A DNA stretch of 8,261 nucleotides from the NCBI GenBank assembly GCA_020348185.1, contig CP070743.1:1496232-1504492 (forward strand). The letters are read 5' to 3'. Position numbers and translations under genes: made by a program. This document shows, one piece after another, positions 1 to 6,866 of the stretch (its first letter is position 1; each line of letters begins with the position of its first letter). Origin of the DNA: Nitrospirota bacterium (lineage in GTDB: Bacteria; Nitrospirota; Nitrospiria; Nitrospirales; UBA8639). Below the pieces are notes generated by a model that saw nothing but the letters and a program-made list of their open reading frames with translations, was not told the origin of the DNA and ran no database searches.

Positions 1-840
1 GCCGACAAACGATCGACCCGGCTCCATGATCAACTGACATTTGAGGTCCCGCAACAATGGTGAAATGGCCTCTGCCAAATCCTTGGGATGGGGCGGCGTT
101 TCCTCCGCATACGTGATTCCCAATCCTCCACCGATATTGAGATAGCGAATGTCGGTTCCGCGGGATTGGAGCGTCTCGATCAAGGTGAGAACTTTTTTCA
201 GGGCATCGATAAAGGGGGTGAGCTCGGTCAGTTGCGATCCGATGTGGGTGTGGACTCCTACCACCTCAATGTGAGGCAGGGTGGACGCCAGCGTGAATTC
301 TTCAACTGCCCGCTCCGCCCCAATGCCGAACTTGCTCTTTTTCAGGCCCGTCGAAATGTAAGGATGAGTCTTGGGATCGATGTCGGGATTGACTCGAAGA
401 GCCACGCGCGCCCGAAGTCCCATTTCTCCCGCCACATCGTTGATCAGCTGGAGTTCACCAGAGGATTCAACATTGAACATCAGAATGTCGGACTTCAGGG
501 CTTCTTGAAACTCCTGACGTGACTTTCCCACTCCGGCAAACACGATTTTTTCTGAAGGCACGCCCGCTTTCAATGCTCGATAGAGTTCCCCTCCGGAGAC
601 GATATCGGCCCCACTCCCTTCCTTCGCCAGGGCCCGAAGGATCGATAAATTCGAGTTGGCTTTCATGGCGTAGGCAATGATATGGGGAATCGTCCCAAAT
701 GCCTGATCGTAGGCCCGATAATGACGAACCAATGTCCGGTAACTGTAGATATAACAGGGAGTCCCGACATCCCGCACGATTCGCTGGATCGGAACCTCTT
801 CGCAGTACAGTTCCTTGTCCTGATAACGAAAATCATGCAT
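1..840 (-). CDS. lysA: Diaminopimelate decarboxylase, N-terminal two thirds (runs off the window)
   Basis: This PLP enzyme converts meso-2,6-diaminopimelate to L-lysine and CO2, the last step of lysine synthesis, in the cytoplasm. The frame is open from the ATG at 840-838 to base 1, giving 280 codons; the family is usually about 415 residues, so roughly the last third, including the C-terminal beta domain, is outside. What is seen fits a fold-type III alanine-racemase-like barrel: the Schiff-base lysine in YAMKAN (K60), HTHIGSQ around residues 197-203, the phosphate-binding GGGLG at 237-241 and EPGR at 273-276. The opening (GTPCYIYS near residue 26) is typical of LysA. The start codon lies inside the end of the radical SAM gene: the two overlap by 8 bp (833-840), so translation is probably coupled; only a weak purine stretch (AGAAGAG) precedes the ATG. 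Other group IV decarboxylases share the fold, but the motifs and gene context favour LysA strongly. Confidence 0.95.
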   Translation of the reverse strand, partial: MHDFRYQDKELYCEEVPIQRIVRDVGTPCYIYSYRTLVRHYRAYDQAFGTIPHIIAYAMKANSNLSILRALAKEGSGADIVSGGELYRALKAGVPSEKIVFAGVGKSRQEFQEALKSDILMFNVESSGELQLINDVAGEMGLRARVALRVNPDIDPKTHPYISTGLKKSKFGIGAERAVEEFTLASTLPHIEVVGVHTHIGSQLTELTPFIDALKKVLTLIETLQSRGTDIRYLNIGGGLGITYAEETPPHPKDLAEAISPLLRDLKCQLIMEPGRSFVG

Positions 841-2713
841 TTTTGGGCGTCTCTTCTAAAAGCCCCGGATCGGATACCCCGATTTCTTGCAAGGTTGATT
901 GAAAGGCTTCTTTGAGCTTTCGATACCGGAGGTTGGCATAGGGCTTCACCGACCTCAGGAACTCTCCATCCATCAACGTCTGAATGGCCTTGGGTGTGGC
1001 CTGCCGCAGGTGCTCAAAATTGACCACGATATCCATCCGGGCATCTTTCGCGGCCTTTTTAATGCGCTCCAGCAATTCCTTGGCATTGAGATCATCCAGG
1101 GTGCCTTCCAGCTCGATAAACAACGCCGCAAAGGCATCGTGGCGACGGGCACGAATATTCAAAAAAAGTTCCTGTTGCCCGACCGCTTGGACATTTTGTT
1201 TCAGGGAATAGAGAGCATTGGGAATGAGTTGGTTCGTGTCAAACGTCGGCAATTTCGTTTGAAGATTCTTGATGACCTTGGCCACCGGGGACAAGCTGCC
1301 CGGGGGCGATGTCCGCTTGATCAATTTTCGGAATTCCCAATTCATATCCAGCCGTGGAATCAGTCGTTGCCCCGTATGACTAAGGCGACGCCAAATCGAC
1401 GGCCATGAATAGAATTGATGATTGGCCCAGAAAAAGCCTTCCAGAAGTTGTTCCGGGCTCATGCGTCTTGGTTGAAACACTACGTGCTTGCCATCATATT
1501 TCGACCAGTCTTTATCGAAAATGCGGCCTTCACGTTCGTAGCGTTCATACAAGGCGGTGCCCGGCAAAGGAGTCAAGACATTGAAATAGGCCAATTCCAC
1601 CCTGTTTCGCACGAGAAAATCGATTGCGGTTTCAAAAACCGACTCATCGTCGTTATCAAATCCGAAGACCATGCCCGGATTCACCATAATCCCATGGTCA
1701 TGAAACATTTTAATTTGGTCTTCGAATTTCCTCACCTGGTTAAAGTTCTTATTGGTCTCGTCTAAAGAATCAGCGGAGACGGATTCCAGGCCGACGAAGA
1801 CGGACACGCAGCCACTGTCAGCCGCAAGTTTGACCAATTCTCTGTCGTCCCCCAAAAACATCGTGGATTGGCAACCCCATTTGATATTGAGCGACTTCAT
1901 CGCGCTCCACAATTCCCGGCAATAGGCTCGATGACTATTGTGCAAATCGTCGACAAAGGCCACGATGGATCCCTCTTCCAATCCGACCCAAATGCGTCCC
2001 GCCGTTTTCATCGCACCGAATAAAGAGTCTTTCGTCATCCGTTCGACCACCTCCGAGCGAATCCATTCTTTCACCTTTTTCATTTCTTCAATGACCTCCG
2101 GCACAGGACGCCGTCGGGTGGTTTTCCCATTAAAGGGCGAGACACTGCAGAATTCACAATCAAAATGGCAGCCTCGTGTCGTAAAGGTGCAATGGCGGGT
2201 CATATAGGAGTCGGGGCTCAGTAATTCCACGCGTGGGCTGCGGTACTGTTCCAGAGACGGGAACTGGTCCATTCGATACATTCGTCGAAGCGTCCCCTTT
2301 TCAAAATCCTCAATGACCTGTGGCCAGAGGTCTTCGGCCTCACCACACACAATGGCGTCGCAGTTTTGAAGGGCCTCTTCAGGACAATAGGTGGGATGCA
2401 CGCCGCCAAGCACCACCGTTTTCCCTCGTTTTCTGAATATTGCAGCCAACTCATAGGCCCGTGGCGCATAACAGGTCATGATGGAAATCCCGACCAGATC
2501 GCACGGCTCCTCCCCGGTGATTTCTTCGACCGCTTCATCGATCAATGTGACATCCCAGTCCGGCGGCGTATAGCCCGCAATGACGGGCAAACTCAGCTTT
2601 GGAAACCAGAATGCCCGGCGCTCTTTTGCGGTCATCCGATAGGGATTGTTGCGTGGATAGGGGTCGAGCAATAACAATTTTCGACGCGTGTCGGTTGATG
2701 GTCGTGTGCTCAT
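833..2713 (-). CDS. B12-binding-type radical SAM protein with extra C-terminal domain (function unknown)
   Basis: A 626-residue protein. Residues about 10-140 read as a cobalamin-binding-like Rossmann domain (LVGISIMT, VLGGVHPTY at 100-109, GEAE at 124-127); I do not see the DxHxxG cobalt-ligand motif, as in many members of this class. The radical SAM core follows, with the 4Fe-4S motif CX3CX2C at C182, C186 and C189, then VDDL near 254, GLES near 308, FGFDNDD near 350 and LTPLPGT near 380. The segment about 400-440 (DWSKYDGKHVVF, then MSPEQLLEGF) resembles the family of B12/radical SAM proteins with a DUF4070-like tail. Residues about 211-250 look like an insertion relative to relatives, and residues about 528-605 resemble a STAS domain. 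Relatives include methylases and ring-modifying enzymes of hopanoid and chlorophyll synthesis, but no substrate can be named here. The ATG is supported by a strong Shine-Dalgarno. The stop overlaps the start of lysA by 8 bp, implying co-translation. Confidence 0.9.
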   Translation of the reverse strand: MSTRPSTDTRRKLLLLDPYPRNNPYRMTAKERRAFWFPKLSLPVIAGYTPPDWDVTLIDEAVEEITGEEPCDLVGISIMTCYAPRAYELAAIFRKRGKTVVLGGVHPTYCPEEALQNCDAIVCGEAEDLWPQVIEDFEKGTLRRMYRMDQFPSLEQYRSPRVELLSPDSYMTRHCTFTTRGCHFDCEFCSVSPFNGKTTRRRPVPEVIEEMKKVKEWIRSEVVERMTKDSLFGAMKTAGRIWVGLEEGSIVAFVDDLHNSHRAYCRELWSAMKSLNIKWGCQSTMFLGDDRELVKLAADSGCVSVFVGLESVSADSLDETNKNFNQVRKFEDQIKMFHDHGIMVNPGMVFGFDNDDESVFETAIDFLVRNRVELAYFNVLTPLPGTALYERYEREGRIFDKDWSKYDGKHVVFQPRRMSPEQLLEGFFWANHQFYSWPSIWRRLSHTGQRLIPRLDMNWEFRKLIKRTSPPGSLSPVAKVIKNLQTKLPTFDTNQLIPNALYSLKQNVQAVGQQELFLNIRARRHDAFAALFIELEGTLDDLNAKELLERIKKAAKDARMDIVVNFEHLRQATPKAIQTLMDGEFLRSVKPYANLRYRKLKEAFQSTLQEIGVSDPGLLEETPKNA

Positions 2714-2721
2714 TATTTATG

Positions 2722-2728
2722 TCCTCCT
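2722..2728 (-). promoter_or_regulatory. Strong Shine-Dalgarno of the radical SAM gene
   Basis: On the minus strand AGGAGGA lies 8 bases before the ATG at 2713. It is the best ribosome binding site in the window and fixes this start. The arg genes and lysA have weak sites by comparison, so this gene may be translated independently of what lies upstream. Confidence 0.75.
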
Positions 2729-2793
2729 GGCTGGACTATGTTCTTGAAGAATTTCACTACGCCTAAGCGTGGAGTTTGAGATATTCTGCCATG

Positions 2794-2815
2794 TCTCTCG
2801 TCCTAAAGCGAGAGA
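2794..2815 (-). repeat. Perfect 7-bp inverted repeat (hairpin) between the lipoprotein and radical SAM genes
   Basis: TCTCTCG at 2794-2800 and CGAGAGA at 2809-2815 are exact reverse complements around an 8-base loop. In the transcript this forms a 7-bp stem 22 bases after the lipoprotein stop codon. No U-run follows it on the transcribed strand, so it is not a standard intrinsic terminator. It could be a processing or stability element that separates the arg part from the radical SAM-lysA part, or an operator. The pairing is seen directly; any role is inference. Confidence 0.4.
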
Positions 2816-2837
2816 ATTCCATTCTATCATGTGGATC

Positions 2838-3074
2838 TTACCGGGTTCCGATGGGACGAAGGGGAGGGAGCTCAACAGATTCTTCTTCAATCGGAACCTC
2901 GTCGTCTGAGGATTTCTCTTGTTCCTCCATTTGTTTCTGCTGCTTTCGCAGTTTCGCTTCGATTCCCACATCTTCAGGTGGGATGGGGGCGTTCACTTGG
3001 CCACAGGCTGGACCTAGTGCAAGACATAGTATTACTGGGATGAATCGGAAATGCAATCTCTGTTGAGTCGCCAT
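2838..3074 (-). CDS. Small putative lipoprotein (LptM/YifL-like by position)
   Basis: A 78-residue protein. A short basic start (R6, R10) leads into a hydrophobic stretch at residues 11-20 and then a cysteine at C24, followed by G25, which reads as a lipoprotein signal peptide. The lipobox is imperfect: the residues before the cysteine are G-P-A rather than L-[AS]-[GA]. The mature part is short, hydrophilic and probably disordered: a proline-bearing start (CGQVNAPIPPED), a Lys/Gln/Glu-rich middle (about 40-55), an acidic run and a proline-rich end. Small lipoproteins of this shape (cysteine-glycine, then prolines) often sit beside lysA or dapF; in E. coli the one next to dapF is YifL, now LptM, which helps LptD maturation. 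Assignment to that family is by context and the short motif only. The start is supported by AAGGAG seven to eight bases upstream. It lies 33 bp after argH. Confidence 0.65.
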   Translation of the reverse strand: MATQQRLHFRFIPVILCLALGPACGQVNAPIPPEDVGIEAKLRKQQKQMEEQEKSSDDEVPIEEESVELPPLRPIGTR

Positions 3075-3081
3075 GCCGGAT

Positions 3082-3087
3082 CTCCTT
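3082..3087 (-). promoter_or_regulatory. Shine-Dalgarno of the small lipoprotein gene
   Basis: AAGGAG on the minus strand, 7 bases before the ATG at 3074. It is one of the main arguments that this 78-codon frame is a real gene and it decides the start. Confidence 0.65.
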
Positions 3088-3107
3088 CAATTCTTCCAGA
3101 AACGGGT

Positions 3108-4595
3108 TTACCCCGACTTGAGGAGTTGATTTTCAACTTGCCGTAATCGACTTTCCACTTGTTTCCGAGCGGTTCCTCCAACCTGCTTTTTCCGATTGAT
3201 CGCGCCGTCGGGTGTCAGGACATTACGGACATCCGCTCGGAATTGTGATGAATAGGATTTCAGATCCGCCACCGTGACCGTGGATAGGTCTTTATTTTCA
3301 TCCAAGCAATCACGGACGAGTTTTCCCACAATTGAATGGGCTTCCCGAAACGGTATCCCTTTTTTCACGAGGTAATCCGCGAGTTCAGTAGCAAGAAGCA
3401 TCCCCGATGATGAGGCCTGGGCCATCACCTTTTGACGCACTTTCAGTCGGGAGATGAGTTCGGCACAGAGGGTGAGGGAAGCTGTCACCGTATCCAGCCC
3501 ATCGAACAATGGTTCTTTGTCTTCCTGGAGATCTCGATTATAACTCAACGGAAGCCCTTTCAACATCGTCAAGACCGATACCAGGGATCCATAGACCCGC
3601 CCGGTTTTCCCTCTGATCAACTCTGCCACATCGGGGTTTTTTTTCTGAGGCATCATGCTGCTACCGGTACAGAAGGCATCGGGCAAATCAAGAAATTGAA
3701 ATTCCTGTGAAGACCACAACACCAGCTCTTCGCTGAGTCGGGAGAGATGCATCATCAGAATGGCCAGCGTATTTAAGACCTCCACCACAAAGTCCCGATC
3801 CGACACGGCATCCAGACTGTTGGTCGTGATCGTGGGAAATTTCAGCAGTTTGGCCGTATACGACCGGTCAAGGGGATAATTGGTTCCAGCTAAGGCCCCG
3901 GAACCCAGCGGCATGACATTCACGCGAGTATAAGCATCCTGGATTCGACCTTTATCTCGTTCGAGCATCTCCACATAGGCCAACCAGTGGTGTGCTAAGA
4001 GCACGGGCTGGGCACGCTGCAGGTGGGTATAGCCGGGGATGATAATGTTCAGGTGCTTTCGGCCCTGGGCGAGAAAGGCCTTTTGTAAACTGATGACACC
4101 CTGTTTCACTGTGATCAGGGAATCTCGAAGATATAATCGAAGATCCAACGCGACTTGGTCGTTGCGACTTCGGCCGGTGTGAAGTTTCCCGCCCAGTGAG
4201 CCGATAAGTTTGGTCAGACGACGCTCGATGCTCATGTGAATGTCTTCGTCTTCTTCTCGAAAGGCATGTTGGCCACGACGGATATCCAAACGAATCCGTT
4301 CCAACCCTCGAATGATCCTGGTGCATTCGGAGTTCGTCAGCACTTTCGCCTTCAGGAGGGTTTTACAATGGGCGATGCTTCCTTGAATATCATGAGCGTA
4401 CAATCGCTGATCGAAGGGGAGCGAAGCCGTAAACTGTTCTACCAGGCGATGGGTCCCCTCGGTGAACCGCCCCCCCCAGGCCTTGGTCGAAGAGGACTTG
4501 GCCTTACGGGGTTTGGGCTTCACTACCCTTGATGGACGATTGCCCGATGAGGTTGATTTGGTGGGGATTTTTCGTTTCTGAGCTATAGCTGGCAT
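3108..4595 (-). CDS. argH: Argininosuccinate lyase
   Basis: This enzyme cleaves argininosuccinate to arginine and fumarate, the last step of arginine synthesis; it acts as a cytoplasmic homotetramer of the fumarase/aspartase superfamily. The 495 residues show the family landmarks in order: WGGRF at 40-44, HTGRSRNDQV at 139-148, the catalytic-region T-H at 190-191, and the superfamily signature loop GSSMMPQKKNP at 311-321 with its Ser pair. Most family members are about 460 residues and begin almost at WGGRF. Here about 38 residues precede it, rich in Lys, Arg, Ser and Pro with no acidic residue. No other ATG lies between, and an in-frame GTG (V25) has a badly spaced purine run, so the ATG at 4595 is kept, though the start is the least certain part. 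argG ends 10 bp upstream. A run of eight C on the plus strand (4470-4477) encodes the two Gly of WGGRF. Confidence 0.96.
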   Translation of the reverse strand: MPAIAQKRKIPTKSTSSGNRPSRVVKPKPRKAKSSSTKAWGGRFTEGTHRLVEQFTASLPFDQRLYAHDIQGSIAHCKTLLKAKVLTNSECTRIIRGLERIRLDIRRGQHAFREEDEDIHMSIERRLTKLIGSLGGKLHTGRSRNDQVALDLRLYLRDSLITVKQGVISLQKAFLAQGRKHLNIIIPGYTHLQRAQPVLLAHHWLAYVEMLERDKGRIQDAYTRVNVMPLGSGALAGTNYPLDRSYTAKLLKFPTITTNSLDAVSDRDFVVEVLNTLAILMMHLSRLSEELVLWSSQEFQFLDLPDAFCTGSSMMPQKKNPDVAELIRGKTGRVYGSLVSVLTMLKGLPLSYNRDLQEDKEPLFDGLDTVTASLTLCAELISRLKVRQKVMAQASSSGMLLATELADYLVKKGIPFREAHSIVGKLVRDCLDENKDLSTVTVADLKSYSSQFRADVRNVLTPDGAINRKKQVGGTARKQVESRLRQVENQLLKSG

Positions 4596-4605
4596 GCCAC
4601 ACTTT

Positions 4606-5868
4606 TTACCTTGAAGTACCCAGCCGACTGCGTCGAACCGCTAATCGTAAGGCATTCAAGCGAATAAATCCTTGGGCCTCTTTCTGATCGTACCCCTCGC
4701 CTTCCTCGAAGGTGGCAAGCTCCTTGAGATAGAGGGACCGGGCAGACCGACGACCCGTCACGGTGCAATTGCCCTTATACAATTTGGCACGAACCGTCCC
4801 GCTGACATCCCGCTGGGCCTGGTCAAAGGCCGCTTGAAGCATCTCCCTTTCGGGAGAGAACCAGTAGCCATAATATACCAGTTCTGCGTACCGAGGCGTC
4901 AGACTATCGCGGAGATGGAGCACTTCACGATCCATGGTCAGAGACTCTAGTCCTTTCCGGGCCACATGGAGAATCGTCCCCCCTGGAGTTTCGTAGACCC
5001 CGCGAGACTTCATGCCGACATATCGGTTTTCGACCAAATCCACCCTTCCAATTCCATGCTTGCCTCCCAGTCGGTTGAGATGAGCGAGCAATACCGAGGG
5101 TCGCATTTTTTTCCCATCGACGGCCACCGGATCTCCCCGATGAAATTCAATTTCAATGTGCTGAGCTTTGTCAGGAGCTCGTTCGGGGGACACGGTCATC
5201 TGGAAGAGGTTCTCCGGGGCAGCTTCCCAAGGATCTTCCAATTTCCCCCCTTCATAACTAATATGAAACAAATTCAAATCCATGCTGTAGGGTTTGGCTT
5301 TCGTCACCGTGATCGGAATACGATGTTTGCGAGCATACGCAATGAGATCTCCCCGGGATTTGAGGGTCCATTCCCGCCACGGTGCGATCACCTTGATGCC
5401 AGGATCAAGGGCCGCATAGGTTAATTCGAATCGGACCTGATCATTTCCTCTTCCCGTGGCACCATGGCTGACCGCTATGGCCTTTTCTTTTTGGGCAAGT
5501 TCGATCTGTCTACGGGCGATGAGAGGACGCGCAATCGAGGTTCCGAGCAAATAACTCCCTTCGTAAACGGCATTGGCTCTCAACATCGGGAAAACATAAT
5601 TCTTCACGAATTCTTCACGAAGGTCTTCCACGTGGACCTTGAATGCACCCACGTCCTTGGCCTTGCGTTTGATGGCCTGTAAATCTTCTCCCTGCCCTAA
5701 ATCCGCGCAAAACGCCATGACGTGAAACCCATAGGTTTCCTTGAGCCAATGAAGGATAACCGAAGTATCCAACCCGCCAGAATACGCCAGTACCACTTTA
5801 GGGGCTGAGGTTGACGAGAGAGCCGTTCGGGATAGGGACTTGGTCAACGACCGAGAAGAGTGCTTCAT
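4606..5868 (-). CDS. argG: Argininosuccinate synthase
   Basis: This enzyme joins citrulline and aspartate to argininosuccinate using ATP (giving AMP and PPi), the step before ArgH. From the ATG at 5868 it has 420 residues, the short (B. subtilis-like) form plus an N-terminal tail. The N-type ATP pyrophosphatase P-loop SGGLDTS is at about 30-36, the SHGATGRGNDQVRFE block at about 134-148, and GVYETPGG near 290. A longer reading from a TTG at 5889 is possible, but the ATG at 5868 makes the classic ATGA overlap with the argF stop (5865-5868), so it is preferred; the Shine-Dalgarno is weak and coupling to argF is likely. The first 24 residues are Ser/Thr/Lys/Arg-rich without acidic residues and precede the usual start (KVVLAYSGG), matching similar tails on ArgF and ArgH. 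The stop is 10 bp from argH. Confidence 0.96.
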   Translation of the reverse strand: MKHSSRSLTKSLSRTALSSTSAPKVVLAYSGGLDTSVILHWLKETYGFHVMAFCADLGQGEDLQAIKRKAKDVGAFKVHVEDLREEFVKNYVFPMLRANAVYEGSYLLGTSIARPLIARRQIELAQKEKAIAVSHGATGRGNDQVRFELTYAALDPGIKVIAPWREWTLKSRGDLIAYARKHRIPITVTKAKPYSMDLNLFHISYEGGKLEDPWEAAPENLFQMTVSPERAPDKAQHIEIEFHRGDPVAVDGKKMRPSVLLAHLNRLGGKHGIGRVDLVENRYVGMKSRGVYETPGGTILHVARKGLESLTMDREVLHLRDSLTPRYAELVYYGYWFSPEREMLQAAFDQAQRDVSGTVRAKLYKGNCTVTGRRSARSLYLKELATFEEGEGYDQKEAQGFIRLNALRLAVRRSRLGTSR

Positions 5869-6866
5869 GAGGTTGAGCCACCCAACCAATCAATCAGAAT
5901 CGCTTTCTGCATGTGCAGCCGATTTTCGGCTTGATCGAGAATGACGGATTGCGCTCCATCAAGGACCGATTCAGAAATTTCTTCCCCTCGATGAGCCGGC
6001 AGGCAATGCATGACCACGGCTCCCGATTTGGCGATTTGGAGCAACCGTTCATTTAATTGGTACGGCGTGAGAGCTTTTAAGCGCCGTTTCTGTTCGCGTT
6101 CTTGTCCCATGCTGATCCAAACGTCAGTATAGAGCACATCCGCTTCTTTAGCCGCCACCAGGGGATCTTGGGTGACTTCGATGCGACTGCCTGTCTCACT
6201 GGACGCTTCTTGAGCCCAATTCACAATTTTTTGGTCCGGCTCGTATCCGGAGGGGCATCCGACCGTGATATGCATGCCGGTCTTCGCCGCCGCCTCAATC
6301 AGAGAATTGGCAATGTTGTTTCCGTCGCCGATATAAGCCAATTTGATGCCCTTGAGCCGTCCTTTTTTCTCAGAAATGGTCAAGAGATCCGCAAGGGCTT
6401 GGCAAGGGTGACACAGATCCGTCAGCCCATTGATGACTGGAATCGTGGCATGTTTGGCCCAGGCCTCAAGGGTGGTTTGGTCGAAGGTTCTGATCACCAA
6501 CCCATCAAGATAACGCGAGAGGACCTGAGCGGTATCAGCCAAACTTTCGCCTCGACTGAGTTGGATTTTCTCAGCGGCGAGAAAGAGGGCTTGCCCCCCG
6601 AGTTGATTCATGCCCGCTTCAAAGGAAACCCGAGTTCTGGTTGAGGGTTTTTCGAAAATTAACCCAAGCGTTTTTCCAATGAGTGGTCTACTCGGACGAC
6701 CTGACTGGAGTTTCTTTTTGAGGGCGTGGGCCTTTTGAAGAAGACGAGTCAGCTGACGAGTGGAAAGGCTCGCGACAGTTAACAGGTCTTTTTTGGGCCT
6801 GGCCACAGACCGGGAAACGGAAGGGGTGGGGTGTCGGTTAATTGAAGAAATGCCCAACGATGGCAT
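5865..6866 (-). CDS. argF: Ornithine carbamoyltransferase
   Basis: This enzyme transfers the carbamoyl group of carbamoyl phosphate to ornithine, making citrulline. Counting from the ATG at 6866 it has 333 residues. The carbamoyl-phosphate loop STRTR is at 75-79, HPCQ at 153-156, DGNN at 181-184, the OTC signature DVWISMGQE begins at about 248, and HCLPAHRG is at 287-294. These fit ornithine rather than aspartate carbamoyltransferase; a role on N-acetylornithine (ArgF') seems less likely from the SMG motif but is not excluded. A TTG three codons upstream (6875) is an alternative start; the ATG is preferred, although its ribosome site is weak (GGA nine bases upstream). Residues 1-26 form a Ser/Arg/Pro-rich, acid-free tail before the normal start (DLLTVASLS). 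The gene overlaps argG by 4 bp and follows argD after a 109-bp gap. Confidence 0.95.
   Translation of the reverse strand: MPSLGISSINRHPTPSVSRSVARPKKDLLTVASLSTRQLTRLLQKAHALKKKLQSGRPSRPLIGKTLGLIFEKPSTRTRVSFEAGMNQLGGQALFLAAEKIQLSRGESLADTAQVLSRYLDGLVIRTFDQTTLEAWAKHATIPVINGLTDLCHPCQALADLLTISEKKGRLKGIKLAYIGDGNNIANSLIEAAAKTGMHITVGCPSGYEPDQKIVNWAQEASSETGSRIEVTQDPLVAAKEADVLYTDVWISMGQEREQKRRLKALTPYQLNERLLQIAKSGAVVMHCLPAHRGEEISESVLDGAQSVILDQAENRLHMQKAILIDWLGGSTS

Noticed and set aside
88..522. 144-codon open frame on the plus strand
   Set aside because: It lies opposite the conserved barrel of LysA and shows no motif or ribosome site of its own.
899..1408. 169-codon open frame on the plus strand
   Set aside because: It is antisense to the C-terminal part of the radical SAM gene, which has continuous coding sense there; no domain was recognised.
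2794..2815. Rho-independent terminator after the lipoprotein gene
   Set aside because: The stem is perfect but no U-run follows on the transcribed strand, so it was kept only as an inverted repeat.
2776..3066. 96-codon Ser-rich open frame on the plus strand opposite the small lipoprotein
   Set aside because: The minus-strand frame has a good ribosome site, a signal-peptide-like start and operon orientation; the plus frame has none of these.
4482..4595. ArgH N-terminal tail as an export signal
   Set aside because: It has no hydrophobic core and no twin-arginine motif, and the enzyme is cytoplasmic in all known cases.
5866..5889. TTG start for argG seven codons upstream
   Set aside because: The ATG at 5868 gives the usual ATGA coupling with argF, and TTG has no ribosome site.
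6102..6644. 180-codon open frame on the plus strand
   Set aside because: It is the exact antisense shadow of argF, whose motifs are unmistakable; its product shows no recognisable domain.
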